Source of the DNA: an uncultured Muribaculaceae bacterium
GTDB taxonomy: Bacteria > Bacteroidota > Bacteroidia > Bacteroidales > Muribaculaceae
Assembly (NCBI GenBank): GCA_958436175.1
Contig: CAUBJF010000002.1
Coordinates: 372,001 to 436,000 of the forward strand
Length of the DNA stretch: 64,000 nucleotides
Reading direction: 5' to 3'
The notes beneath the pieces are model-generated. The model saw nothing but the letters and a program-made list of their open reading frames with translations, was not told where the DNA came from and ran no database searches. The position numbers and the translations under genes were made by a program. Of the stretch, positions 31,205 to 40,876 are shown in pieces. The number at the start of each line of letters is the position of its first letter. Within the stretch, counting starts at the first letter, position 1.

Positions 31205-33805
31205 TTAGAATATTCTGAATCTGATTTTGAGTAACACACTGCGAGGCCGTATGTTGTAGATTGCCGTTGACTCTGTGAGAGCCGACAGACTGGAATATAC
31301 ATACGACTTGCGGTTGAGCAGATTATCGCATGACAGCGTAAAGCTGAAACGCTTTATTGTGTATTTTGCCTCGGTATTGAGAAGGAGGAATGAACGGTCG
31401 CCATCGTTGAAGTTGTTGTAATAATGGTAAAGCGAAGCCGTCAGTGTAACACCTCCCGGAATCGTAAAATCAAGAGTGCCCTTGTTGGTTAATATGCGCA
31501 GCCACGGGAAGCGTTCCTGTCCTTTCTGTTGGGTCGTGGACTGCGAATAATTGCCTTGATACGACACCGAAAGCCATTTGAACGGTGTCATGCTTATGTC
31601 AGCGTTGACTCCCAGACTGTTGCCCGTATAGCGTACCACTGCATCCTGAACAAGCAGGGGGCTGTCGTAATAGGAGTATGTGAACGAGGCTCCGATTTTT
31701 AGACGGCGCCAGTCGAATCCCTGACTCGCGTAAACCTTTGCGGAAAGCATATCACTGTTCTCGGATGTGCGACGGCTTATGGTATGCTGTACGATACCGT
31801 CGTAGTAAGAACCGTAAAGGACATCGGGCAACTGCCTGTACCATGCGACTTCCACGCCTGCAAAGCTCATAGAAAGAATATTTTTATAATCATATTTCAG
31901 CGCATAGTGCTGGTTCATGCCTTCATATAGACCTGCTGCATCATAAGCCGACAGTTGACGGTATGAAGTTAGAATGTAGCCTGAATATAATGTCTCGATT
32001 GAGGGAGTCATATAATTCAGTGCGGCGGAAGCGTTAAGATTATGACTGCTGTTGACTTTATATGTCAGGTTTAATGAAGGCTCAACCCGGAAGCGGTTTT
32101 TGTCGGTAATGATACCGTCAAGTTTGTTGTCAAGCCGGAATAATCTGTATTTCATCGGCACATAGAGCGAAGCATGGAACCTTCGGGTAGCGAACATCAT
32201 CTCGGCTCCGAGGCCGGCATTGAGATAATCAAGCGTGAGATCATTGCGCATCGCGTCAAGGCTGCTTTCGAGTGCGTTGTGATGATAGTCGACGGTTGCC
32301 GACGGATGTAGGGTGAAGTTGCCGACTTTAAGAGCCGACAATAATCCCGCGCTGTTTTCGGTGGATATATTTCGGAAATCAACGCGCTGATATAGCATAT
32401 CGCCCGTTATCATATCCGGGAAAAGATTCGGTGAGACGGACAGGCTGTGTGGTCGTTTTTCCATGTTGACAAGTGATGAGATCTCAAATCCTCGGTCCTC
32501 CGAATTACGATGAGTCATATGGAATTTGTTGAGCAGTCTGTATGTGTCCATTTTCCCGATCTGCGCTATGTCATCGTCTCCGGCAAGGATACGGCTGTCA
32601 GCGTCAGTCGTGCTCCAGTCGAATTTCAGTTGTTCCTTCAGGTAATTTTCATCGCCGTTGTTCATATAAGTAAAGTCACCGTATGCCTTCTGCATAGGGG
32701 CGGTACCCTGCATGACCTCGTCCACAATGTTCTGACTACCGTCAGGAAGAACATTTGTAGTCGATGAACTACTGCAACGGGTATCGCGGTCGTTTAGATA
32801 AGCTGCGTTTATACCGAATTCTCCCGACTTACCTACACGATATACGTTGTTGAACGTGGCATTGTGGGAGCGATTGAAGTAATAGAACCGTTTGTCAATG
32901 CCGGGAGCTGACGGCATTGAGATCGACGAAATATTACTTGTGCGCGAATAATCGTTGTCGAAGGAATAAAGTTCCTGCGATAGATCTTCACCGGTGTTGT
33001 TGCCCTTGTAGGTTGCGAGGAACTGGCTGTTACGTCGGAAATATGTCGCTATGGCGGAGTTGTTCCACAAACCTTCATCGCCATAGCCGCCTCCGAGTGT
33101 GGCTATGAGATTGAACACACCCTTGACACCCTCTTTTAGCCGTAGATTGATTGATGCTTGTTCCTCCGGGCGTAGCCCTTTGAGCGCCTTGATATCCTGA
33201 TGGTTCTCCAATACCTGCACGGTAGCGATGTTGTTGGGGTCTATGTTGTTTGTGGCAATACCGTAATGTCCCTTCATAAGGTCAAGTCCCTCGATGTACA
33301 GTTTTTTTATCGGTTTGCCCTGATATGAGATTTGCCCAGCGTCCGACACAGATATGCCCGGCATCTTTTTCAGTACGTCGGCAATCGACTGGTCTGTCTG
33401 CGAAAGAAATGAGCCGACATTATAGTTGATTGTGTCGCCTTGCGAATAGACTTTCTTTGACTTTACAACAAACTCTTTCAACTCAACGGCACGGTTTTCC
33501 ACAATTATGTCATACTCGCCAGAACGGTTCGGCACTATAATCTGTGCCGGAGCAATCTCCATGCTCGACGCTTTGAGAATAAGACTGTCGCACGCGCTTT
33601 TAACCGACATCCGGAACTTACCGTTTTCATCTGTAAAGGCTGATGCCAATATAGTCTTAGGGGCATTGACAGGAGAAGCTACAACGCTGGCAAAGTCCAC
33701 ACCATTACCCTCAGCATTTTTGACGACACCGCTTATACTGTTTTGGCTAAAAGACTGATACGCAAGGCAAACAACCAACAGCCATATAAAAACACACCTT
33801 CTCAT
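31205..33805 (-). CDS. Outer membrane beta-barrel protein with carboxypeptidase-like N-domain
   Basis: 866 residues: signal peptide, CarboxypepD_reg-like domain (ISGVVKNAEGNGVDFASVV), a TonB plug-like segment (SQTDQSIADVLKKMPGISVSDAGQISYQGKPIKKLYIEG), then a long barrel ending in LKIRFRIF. This type pairs with GLPGLI proteins. It lacks SusC features such as a SusD partner. Cargo unknown; peptide or metal uptake is possible. Confidence 0.82.
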   Translation of the reverse strand: MRRCVFIWLLVVCLAYQSFSQNSISGVVKNAEGNGVDFASVVASPVNAPKTILASAFTDENGKFRMSVKSACDSLILKASSMEIAPAQIIVPNRSGEYDIIVENRAVELKEFVVKSKKVYSQGDTINYNVGSFLSQTDQSIADVLKKMPGISVSDAGQISYQGKPIKKLYIEGLDLMKGHYGIATNNIDPNNIATVQVLENHQDIKALKGLRPEEQASINLRLKEGVKGVFNLIATLGGGYGDEGLWNNSAIATYFRRNSQFLATYKGNNTGEDLSQELYSFDNDYSRTSNISSISMPSAPGIDKRFYYFNRSHNATFNNVYRVGKSGEFGINAAYLNDRDTRCSSSSTTNVLPDGSQNIVDEVMQGTAPMQKAYGDFTYMNNGDENYLKEQLKFDWSTTDADSRILAGDDDIAQIGKMDTYRLLNKFHMTHRNSEDRGFEISSLVNMEKRPHSLSVSPNLFPDMITGDMLYQRVDFRNISTENSAGLLSALKVGNFTLHPSATVDYHHNALESSLDAMRNDLTLDYLNAGLGAEMMFATRRFHASLYVPMKYRLFRLDNKLDGIITDKNRFRVEPSLNLTYKVNSSHNLNASAALNYMTPSIETLYSGYILTSYRQLSAYDAAGLYEGMNQHYALKYDYKNILSMSFAGVEVAWYRQLPDVLYGSYYDGIVQHTISRRTSENSDMLSAKVYASQGFDWRRLKIGASFTYSYYDSPLLVQDAVVRYTGNSLGVNADISMTPFKWLSVSYQGNYSQSTTQQKGQERFPWLRILTNKGTLDFTIPGGVTLTASLYHYYNNFNDGDRSFLLLNTEAKYTIKRFSFTLSCDNLLNRKSYVYSSLSALTESTAIYNIRPRSVLLKIRFRIF

Positions 33806-33871
33806 AAGTGTAAGGGTTTAGCCGGATGCCAGTAATTTGGCACCCTAAACGTTGAATATATATTACCTTAA

Positions 33872-35179
33872 CTACTCTGTTATCTTATATTGGACCGGAA
33901 TCATGAAGCGAACTTCTACCGGGTGTCCATTGTCGGTCGTCTGTTCGAATCTGATACCATTGAATTTCTTTTCAATAGCGGCAGCGACCCGTGCTCCGTC
34001 AGGATTATCTGATGAGACATCTTTGACTCTTCCTTCCTCGTCCACTACAATCGAGATATTTACTTTTGTATCTTTATCTGGACGGATTGTTTCAACAGAA
34101 AGACGTATAATTTCCGCCAAAGGTTCCTGGTCCTCAAACGGGGAGGGTATGACGGTAAATGTTTCGGCCTCCTGTTTTGTCGTCCCGGATACTATATCGA
34201 TATCACGAGGTGCAGCCTCCGGACGCGTTTCTGCTGCTAATAGATCTTTGCGAAAACTATAGTCGGATATTTCGGAAAGTAAACGGGAGGAAACCGGCGT
34301 CGCCAGTGCCGTGCCTGCAAGAATGACGGCAGGAATCGAGAAGAGCGCGATCAACATTGTCTTATTTGACGATCGCCTCTTACTCATAGTAAGGACTCTC
34401 TTACGAAAACTCCGCTTATCTGCCGCGAAACTGTTTGCTATCGGAACAGATCTGTTACCCATCGCTTTGGCTACAAGCAATCTTTGATAATCGTATGTGT
34501 TTATTCCCGAACTGACAACGGCCTCGTCTGCCTCAAATTCGTGGTTGAGTTTCATAAGCTGTCTTGTCATCCATGCGAAAGGATTGTACCATAGCAGGAT
34601 GCAAAAGAGATCGGCGAACAATATGTCTACCCAATGTCGCCGGTCGGTATGCGCCTTTTCGTGGATATAGATACAGGATGAGTCATCATACTCTGTATCG
34701 TGCAGAAAAATATAGTTTCCCCAACTGAAAGGCGCGGTAATATTATCTGTGATACGGCAGATTGTAAGGCCATTTATTCTCTTCTTCTCACAGACTGCAA
34801 TCATTCTTAAAAGACGTAAGTAAGATATGATTTCCCGGCAAGATAAAACGACTATACCTGAGAGATAGACCATAAGAACAATGGGAAGCCATGGGTAAGC
34901 AGTTGCCGAATCATCGGCCATGCTTACTACTGATGTCCTTGACATAGTAGAACCCATATTTATGATGCTATCCGAATTTTCGGGAGCAGTCACCGGCGAA
35001 AACGAGATAACCGTGAAATCATGGATACACGGCAGTGCCAGTGAGAGTCCAAGCACGCCCAGTATGGACATCCGGTTAAAACGAAAGTGCGTGTTGTGGT
35101 TTATTATCTGATGCAACACAAGGTAAAGCACCAGAATAATAATCGAAACAGATATAGAGTATGATAAAATTTCGCCCAT
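33872..35179 (-). CDS. BlaR1-type M56 metallopeptidase with TonB-like C-terminus
   Basis: 435 residues. Membrane helices at the N-terminus, zinc motif HEKAH at residues 173-177 with downstream EFEADE, a membrane helix near 285-300, and a C-terminal domain VVDEEGRVKDVSSDNPDGARV...PVEVRFMIPVQY resembling TonB energy-transducer C-termini. BlaR1 cleaves BlaI on signal. The stop of BlaI is 2 bases upstream. In Bacteroidetes such pairs control many barrel/GLPGLI loci, not just beta-lactamases. Confidence 0.85.
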   Translation of the reverse strand: MGEILSYSISVSIIILVLYLVLHQIINHNTHFRFNRMSILGVLGLSLALPCIHDFTVISFSPVTAPENSDSIINMGSTMSRTSVVSMADDSATAYPWLPIVLMVYLSGIVVLSCREIISYLRLLRMIAVCEKKRINGLTICRITDNITAPFSWGNYIFLHDTEYDDSSCIYIHEKAHTDRRHWVDILFADLFCILLWYNPFAWMTRQLMKLNHEFEADEAVVSSGINTYDYQRLLVAKAMGNRSVPIANSFAADKRSFRKRVLTMSKRRSSNKTMLIALFSIPAVILAGTALATPVSSRLLSEISDYSFRKDLLAAETRPEAAPRDIDIVSGTTKQEAETFTVIPSPFEDQEPLAEIIRLSVETIRPDKDTKVNISIVVDEEGRVKDVSSDNPDGARVAAAIEKKFNGIRFEQTTDNGHPVEVRFMIPVQYKITE

Positions 35180-35181
35180 GT

Positions 35182-35556
35182 TCAGTCTGTTTTATCCTTA
35201 TGTGATTTCTCAACCTCATCCAAAAGACTCCTCAAATCTTCCAAGGGGATATCGCCGTCTTCAACCAGTGAAGAGACTACACGGAGGTATGAGTTTTTAA
35301 AATAGCGCCCAACGATTGACGACAGAGATTTCTTCCCCATATCTTCCTCAGCAACAATAGCATGATACTGATAGGATTTTCCTTTGGGAGTATGCCCTAC
35401 ATATCCCTTCTCTTCAAGAGCACGGACTATTGTGGAGATAGTATTGAAATGAGGTTTGGGATCATCATAAAGCTCTACTATCTCCCTCACATAAAGCGGG
35501 CCCTTCTTCCAGAATAGCCCTAACACTTCTTCTTCTTTCGCAGTCAGTTTTTCCAT
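35182..35556 (-). CDS. BlaI/MecI-family repressor
   Basis: 124 residues from the ATG at 35556 (MEKLTAKEEEVLGLFWKKG). The winged helix PHFNTISTIVRALEEKGYVGHTPKGKSYQYHAIV is diagnostic. First gene of the leftward operon; dyads TACTATA-like lie over its promoter. Confidence 0.9.
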   Translation of the reverse strand: MEKLTAKEEEVLGLFWKKGPLYVREIVELYDDPKPHFNTISTIVRALEEKGYVGHTPKGKSYQYHAIVAEEDMGKKSLSSIVGRYFKNSYLRVVSSLVEDGDIPLEDLRSLLDEVEKSHKDKTD

Positions 35557-35575
35557 ATCGTAGGTTTTGATGTCG

Positions 35576-35620
35576 CAAATATACAACTATATTTTATAGT
35601 TATAACTAATCCTTATAGTT
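35576..35620 (-). promoter_or_regulatory. blaI promoter and operators
   Basis: Minus-strand TATATTTG (35583-35576) is the -7 box. Directly upstream, AACTAT-ATTTT-ATAGTT (35585-35601) is a perfect dyad, and a second weaker one, AACTA/TAGTT, spans 35604-35620. Two BlaI-type operators over the spacer explain autorepression. Confidence 0.7.
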
Positions 35621-35764
35621 AATAATTGTTATCAACCGACTATGCAGAACCTCCTCAGCCTCTGGTTGCACAGCATGATTTCTTCCTGCCTTAACGACAA
35701 CAAAGTGGAACGAACCCTACCGACAGGCAAGGCGTTCTATAGATAAAGTAAACGAGACACGACT

Positions 35765-35989
35765 ATGGATTTCTACAAATTAGGAAGCCTGTTCCTCGAC
35801 TTCAGCATCGGCATACTTGTCCTCGGTGCAGTCGTCAGGCTAATTCTTGCAACGAGCTACCGTAAACGCGACGGCAGCAAGAACCTTACGGATGAGCAGC
35901 GCAAGGCCTTGAGGAAAGTCGTCCTTCCCTTCGAGGTCATCGCCCTCATGACCGGCGTGGCCTCGCTTGTACTGCTCCTGAGATGCTAA
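35765..35989 (+). CDS. Small membrane protein (74 aa)
   Basis: 74 residues with two predicted transmembrane helices (LFLDFSIGILVLGAVVRLILA and VIALMTGVASLVLLLR) around a basic loop. No family recognised; the frame has good coding character. The 140 bases upstream show no clear promoter. Confidence 0.6.
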   Translation: MDFYKLGSLFLDFSIGILVLGAVVRLILATSYRKRDGSKNLTDEQRKALRKVVLPFEVIALMTGVASLVLLLRC

Positions 35990-36092
35990 ACGACGGCAAT
36001 GACTTCGCTTCTCCCGAACGCGAGGACTTGCGCCGGGCATAAGATGAGATGATTATTCTCGCAAGTGTTCAGTCGATGTGCAAATAATTGCC

Positions 36093-36100
36093 TATCTTTG
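36093..36100 (+). promoter_or_regulatory. -7 promoter element
   Basis: TATCTTTG, 37 bases before the ATG at 36137. Confidence 0.55.
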
Positions 36101-36136
36101 CAACTGAATCAGCAAAATTCCAAATTACAAATCCTC

Positions 36137-36310
36137 ATGAGAATGCCCTGGTACTACCTCCTCCTGTATATTGCTGTCGGATCACTCATCCTGTGGATAT
36201 TCGATAAGTTCAATATCATCAAGTCCAAGCCCCTACGATATGCCGTAGTCATCCTGGTCTATACCCTCCTCTGCTGGCTTGTCTATGACCATTTTTTCGG
36301 TCCGAAATAA
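36137..36310 (+). CDS. Small membrane protein (57 aa)
   Basis: 57 residues from the ATG at 36137 (MRMPWYYLLLYIAVGSLILW), two hydrophobic helices, ending DHFFGPK. The longer frame from 36065 starts upstream of the promoter, so is not used. Function unknown. Confidence 0.6.
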   Translation: MRMPWYYLLLYIAVGSLILWIFDKFNIIKSKPLRYAVVILVYTLLCWLVYDHFFGPK

Positions 36311-36404
36311 ACCAAGCGATCCTTCTCTCGACTGATATATAAAATGACTTAACCTTGGACGGTATTTTTGCCGAAAGGAGGAGCCATCTTTGAACGTCGA
36401 TGAA

Positions 36405-39400
36405 TTATAATTCGAACGACGAATCACGTTTCTTATTGGACTGGCGATAATCCTTTGGCGTCGTACCGAAACGTTTGTCGAATTCTTTGTAGAAATGCGA
36501 ACGGTTGGAGAATCCAGTCCGATATATAATTTCCTGTACGGTAAACGACGTTGTCAGCAGGAGCTTGGCCGCATAGGTGATGCGGTGATTCTTGATGAAA
36601 TCATTCGGCGTAGGCTGGTTGAGTTCCTTGAATTTACGATATAGGTTTCGCAGACTCATGCCGAGCCCGGCTGCAAGCTGGTCGGGCGATAATTCGGTGT
36701 CGTCTATATGGTTGTCGATATACTCTACGACCCCTCCAAGAAAATCTTTGTCATCGCGATTGAGAAGATGGCCCTCGCTATATTCGAATGCGCTTGCCGA
36801 GGAGTTATAGTACTCACGCAGAGTATTACGGCTCTCGAGCAGACGTGCTACGACCGCACGAAGATACGACACGCTGAAGGGCTTGCCTATAAAAACGTCT
36901 GCACCCGACACTATACCTTCAACCTTCTCTTCGATGCTTGTCTTTGCCGAAAGTATTATCAGCGGAAGATGCATAGTATGGCGGTTGGTTTTGATCTGCC
37001 TGGCAAAAGTGAGTCCGTCGGTGCCCGGCATCATGATGTCTGTGATTATCACATCGGGACTCTCTTTCTTCAGCATGTCAAGACCTTCTGCAGCTGACTT
37101 GGCTGTAAAAACTTTATAGTCGGCAAGGCTGTCGGACAGCAGCGACAGTATCTCGACATTATCATCGATAACCAATACGGTGCTCTTGCTTTTATGTTCT
37201 TCCCCGGATGTCTTAGTGACAGGCGACAGTTCTGCTTCGTCCCCGCAACATGACGAAGAGTCGGCACTTGCAGGCTGAGTATCGGCTATAGCCGTTATCT
37301 CCTCATTGAAATTGGCTTCGAGCACAGGCAAGGACACTACAAAACGCGCATAGCTGCCAACTTCACTTTCGATAGCTATGTGACCGTGCAGCATTTTGAC
37401 CATACTGTGGCAGATAGCAAGCCCCAGGCCGTTTCTCGCCGAAAGACCTTTGACGGCATTCTCCTCAACATTGTCGAGCACACTATAGCGGTTGAAAATC
37501 CGCTCGCGGTCACCTTCCGGAATACCTTTTCCAGAATTATAGACAGCTATACGCAGATTCTCGCCATCGACACGAACCTCGACCTCTATGCGGCCGCCGA
37601 TTGGAGTATATTTGAATGCATTGGATATCAAATTACTGAGGATCTTGCGGAGTGAGCTGAAGTCGGTGTTCCATATGATGTCAGATTGGATGTCTGAGAC
37701 AAAATCGATGTTATTACGCTCGGCGAGCTCCGAAAAAGAATCGACTGTGTCCTTAAACATTTCGCTGATGTTTACAGGACGTATTTTCAATATCTTGTGA
37801 CCTGTCTCGATTCGTCGGAAGTCGATGAGTTCCTGAATAAGGGTATTAAGACGCTCTACGTTGGCTCGTATGATACCTATATATTTCTTTATGTAGTTGT
37901 CTGTACCACTGTAGGACATTATCCTTTCGCACGGTCCGTATATGAGGGTCAGAGGAGTACAGAACTCATGTGTTATGTTAGTGAAGAAACGCAACTTTTC
38001 TTCGTAGACATACTCGCGGTGCTGATGTTCGAGTATTGACATCTCTTCGGCACGTTTGCGTCGCTGACGCCTGATGTAGGCAAACACGAACGCGCCAACG
38101 GCAGCAAGCAGTAGTAGGACATATATGACTTTTGCCAATGTCGACAGATACCACGGAGACCTGAGTTTAATTTCAAGGGTATACGGGAGGCTCTCGACAC
38201 CCGTCACCCTGTTCATATATTTGACCGTCAGATTGTACTTGCCGTAACTTAGCTTGTTGAACGAAATAGTACCATTGGTTCCGTTATTAAACCACTCGCG
38301 TCCGTCGAGAGTATAAATATAATTATAGTCGAGAGGATGCAGAAAGTCGGGCGCGCCGAAAGTGACAGAGAAATGATTCTGGTCTGGAGACAGTTCGAGG
38401 ATAGAGCCTTTGCCTGAAGATTTTATATAACCTCCCGGATTGACGTTCTCGCCGAGTATATAGAGTTTCTGCAAAGACAGTTCCGGAAGATATGGCTTTG
38501 CTTCTGAAAAACCCGGTGTCTTCGATACAGTTACGATGCCGTCGATCCCGCCGAAAATCAGCATTGAATTGTTTTTGAACGAGGCTCCGTCGCTAAACTC
38601 TGTGATATCCACACCGTCACGACGAGCAAAAACCTGCGTCTTTTCTGTCACAGGGTCGAAGCTCGATAGCCCGTTGTTGGTCGAAATCCACAACTTGCCT
38701 TCGTTGTCTGAGAGCATATCATGTATAGTATTGTTGATAAAGCCGTTTTCAAGACCGAAGAAGAGTTTTTCGCCCTTATCATTAACTTTGAACAGACCGT
38801 GACCCGTACCGAGCCAGTAGACCGAGTCCTGATTGACGACTGAAAATACGTCGAACACCGAATTATTGTCGTAGTGGCCTTGCAGACGCACCGGTACCAG
38901 AGAATCGCCTTCGAGATAGAAACCACCTTGGCCTCGGTTGGCAAACAGCAATTCGTCCTGTGTGTCGGCATCCATATCGAAAAAGAAATTAGATGTTCTT
39001 TTGCCGTCGTCGAGTCTGTACACCTTGAGTACCTCAAGCTCGGGACTGTCCGCTTGACCCGATATGCTGCAACGCACTATGCCGTTCCCTGCCGTGGCGA
39101 CCCACAGTGTAGAGTCGTTCTCTTCATGTATGCCGTATATAAACTTCAAAGCAGGGTCAGACGCACATTTTCCTATATGCTTGGTACGGTAGTTGTAGTA
39201 GTTCACACCCCCGTCGGTAGCCAGCCACAACAGAGGTTTACGGCTCGGCGAAATTGCGAAAATAGAATTGCTGTTAAGCTCACTGTTGGTCGTTGTGTAC
39301 AACTCCGGGGTGACTCCCACAGCCCGTGAGCCCGGAAAATCCGCTACCCTCAACAATCCGTCGCCCTTTGTACCTAACCACAGTGTGTTTTCAGGATCCA

Positions 39401-40442
39401 GATACACGGCTCGGACAGGATGACTTATTTTCTTATCAAAGAAAACAAAGTCGTAAGATCTTATTGTATACTTGCTGTCATAGCATGTGAACAATCCGCG
39501 ACAGTCCGAGCCTATCCACAACACCGGCTGATGCACTGATTTCTCGAGACAAAAGACACCTGCCGTTAGACCCAGGTCGGAGATACGATAGTTACCGGTC
39601 TGCATCTTGCGAGCCAGAATCACGCCCTCTGATTCGAAAGCTATATACACGTCGCCATTGTACTCCCTGAGTATATCCGACACAATACCTCGTTTGCTTA
39701 TCTCTGCGCCTATATCGAGCAGGTCCACGACAGAGCCATTCCATCCCACATGACGTACTTTTCCGTCATCGCACACAACGAGCACGCCAGTCTCGTCATC
39801 ATGGGCGACTGTCACCTTTATATCCGACACTTGAATTGGGGATCCGAGACAAGCATGAGCGCCGTCGTAAGAGATAGGATAGCTTTTCACTCCGTCACGA
39901 CCATAGACAGTCAGCTTATCCGACACTACAGCAATGAAGACGGTGCTGTCATATGAAAGTCCGTCGGATTCTATTTCGATAAAATCGCCCTCGGAACCGG
40001 CAGGAAGATAATAAAACCGGCTTTGAGTGTCAAGGACAAAGAGATCGCCCTCCAGATTATGGCATACATGTTCCTGTCCGTTGAACTGTCGATACGACAA
40101 ATGGTCCATGGTCTCTGTATGGATGCGGTCAAGACCGTGGTTTGTGAGAATCCACATATACGAATCAGGAGCAGATATTATATCCTCTATCAGATTGCCG
40201 GACAGAGACAAGCCCGGATAAAGCTCTGTGAAAGGCTCGGTAGTCGCTCCGTCGGTGACGCAAACGCCGTCAAGCGTGCCAAGCCACAGAAAGCCCTTGG
40301 AATCTTGTGCCATGGCATGTACGGCGTTGCTCGAAAGACCGTCACTGCTGGTAGTCTGACGTATGTTGTATGCTGACATTACAAGACTGCTGAGCATAAA
40401 TACAGTCAGAATCATGGATCGCACTGGACAGCGATGCTTCAT
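36405..40442 (-). CDS. Hybrid two-component system regulator (HTCS) of the mannan locus
   Basis: 1345 residues from the ATG at 40442. After a signal peptide comes a periplasmic double propeller with two-component-regulator repeats (GFLWLGTLDGV, LWLGTKGDGLLR, LWISTNNGLSSFDP) and a Y_Y_Y domain, then a membrane helix, a histidine kinase (ITHEFCTPLTLIYGP H-box and HATPase GLGLAICHSMVKM), a receiver (VLVIDDN, ITDIMMPGTDG), and a C-terminal AraC HTH (TVQEIIYRTGFSNRSHFYKEF). HTCS proteins sense oligosaccharides directly and activate the neighbouring locus. Confidence 0.92.
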   Translation of the reverse strand: MKHRCPVRSMILTVFMLSSLVMSAYNIRQTTSSDGLSSNAVHAMAQDSKGFLWLGTLDGVCVTDGATTEPFTELYPGLSLSGNLIEDIISAPDSYMWILTNHGLDRIHTETMDHLSYRQFNGQEHVCHNLEGDLFVLDTQSRFYYLPAGSEGDFIEIESDGLSYDSTVFIAVVSDKLTVYGRDGVKSYPISYDGAHACLGSPIQVSDIKVTVAHDDETGVLVVCDDGKVRHVGWNGSVVDLLDIGAEISKRGIVSDILREYNGDVYIAFESEGVILARKMQTGNYRISDLGLTAGVFCLEKSVHQPVLWIGSDCRGLFTCYDSKYTIRSYDFVFFDKKISHPVRAVYLDPENTLWLGTKGDGLLRVADFPGSRAVGVTPELYTTTNSELNSNSIFAISPSRKPLLWLATDGGVNYYNYRTKHIGKCASDPALKFIYGIHEENDSTLWVATAGNGIVRCSISGQADSPELEVLKVYRLDDGKRTSNFFFDMDADTQDELLFANRGQGGFYLEGDSLVPVRLQGHYDNNSVFDVFSVVNQDSVYWLGTGHGLFKVNDKGEKLFFGLENGFINNTIHDMLSDNEGKLWISTNNGLSSFDPVTEKTQVFARRDGVDITEFSDGASFKNNSMLIFGGIDGIVTVSKTPGFSEAKPYLPELSLQKLYILGENVNPGGYIKSSGKGSILELSPDQNHFSVTFGAPDFLHPLDYNYIYTLDGREWFNNGTNGTISFNKLSYGKYNLTVKYMNRVTGVESLPYTLEIKLRSPWYLSTLAKVIYVLLLLAAVGAFVFAYIRRQRRKRAEEMSILEHQHREYVYEEKLRFFTNITHEFCTPLTLIYGPCERIMSYSGTDNYIKKYIGIIRANVERLNTLIQELIDFRRIETGHKILKIRPVNISEMFKDTVDSFSELAERNNIDFVSDIQSDIIWNTDFSSLRKILSNLISNAFKYTPIGGRIEVEVRVDGENLRIAVYNSGKGIPEGDRERIFNRYSVLDNVEENAVKGLSARNGLGLAICHSMVKMLHGHIAIESEVGSYARFVVSLPVLEANFNEEITAIADTQPASADSSSCCGDEAELSPVTKTSGEEHKSKSTVLVIDDNVEILSLLSDSLADYKVFTAKSAAEGLDMLKKESPDVIITDIMMPGTDGLTFARQIKTNRHTMHLPLIILSAKTSIEEKVEGIVSGADVFIGKPFSVSYLRAVVARLLESRNTLREYYNSSASAFEYSEGHLLNRDDKDFLGGVVEYIDNHIDDTELSPDQLAAGLGMSLRNLYRKFKELNQPTPNDFIKNHRITYAAKLLLTTSFTVQEIIYRTGFSNRSHFYKEFDKRFGTTPKDYRQSNKKRDSSFEL

Positions 40443-40469
40443 ATATGTGATAAATTTATGTTTATGCCA

Positions 40470-40477
40470 CAAAAGTA
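40470..40477 (-). promoter_or_regulatory. -7 promoter element for the HTCS gene
   Basis: Minus-strand TACTTTTG, 28 bases before the ATG at 40442. Confidence 0.55.
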
Positions 40478-40630
40478 ATAAAAAAGAGATGCCTCAGCAA
40501 TAGTTATTGCTGAACATTCACGGCTTTTAAGTATGTCTTCATTTGAGCCAAAACTGTATACGCTCCAAAAATGACTCAGGCAAGGGCATCTATGGCATGT
40601 TTGAGCTACATCTTATCGCCTCTTAGTTCG

Positions 40631-40797
40631 TAATTTTGCTTTAGAAAAAAAGATTTAAGGTATGGCTCTTTTTGCCGCAGAGGCAAGAATCCTCATGGTT
40701 TTGGTTATTCATGTTAGTGGTAAAGGTGTTTTGTCAGTCAAATCCCCTTGCCAAGGTTTAGGGTTCCGCTTCTGTTCATGGCAGAGGCGGAATTTTA
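40631..40797 (+). ncRNA. Candidate small RNA with own promoter and terminator
   Basis: TAATTTTG at 40631-40638 is a consensus -7 box. About 155 bases later, TTCCGCTTCTG (40764-40774) pairs with 40782-40792, followed by TTTTATT, a rho-independent terminator. Between them, no credible reading frame: the one ATG frame (40662) runs through both terminators into the antisense of the next gene. It lies in the 434-base gap between the HTCS and GH125 genes. It may be a regulatory RNA of the mannan locus or a housekeeping RNA; I recognise no family. Confidence 0.55.
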
Positions 40798-40810
40798 TTC
40801 AATGGAAGCC

Positions 40811-40849
40811 AAAGGACTCCGGTTATCTTGTAGATAACCGGAGTCCTTT
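40811..40849 (-). terminator. Strong terminator after GH125
   Basis: A 17-base perfect stem (AAAGGACTCCGGTTATC with its complement, loop TTGTA) downstream of the leftward GH125 stop at 40877. It can act on both strands. Confidence 0.75.
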
Positions 40850-40876
40850 GTGTTTGTCAAGTTACGGAGTTCAGCC

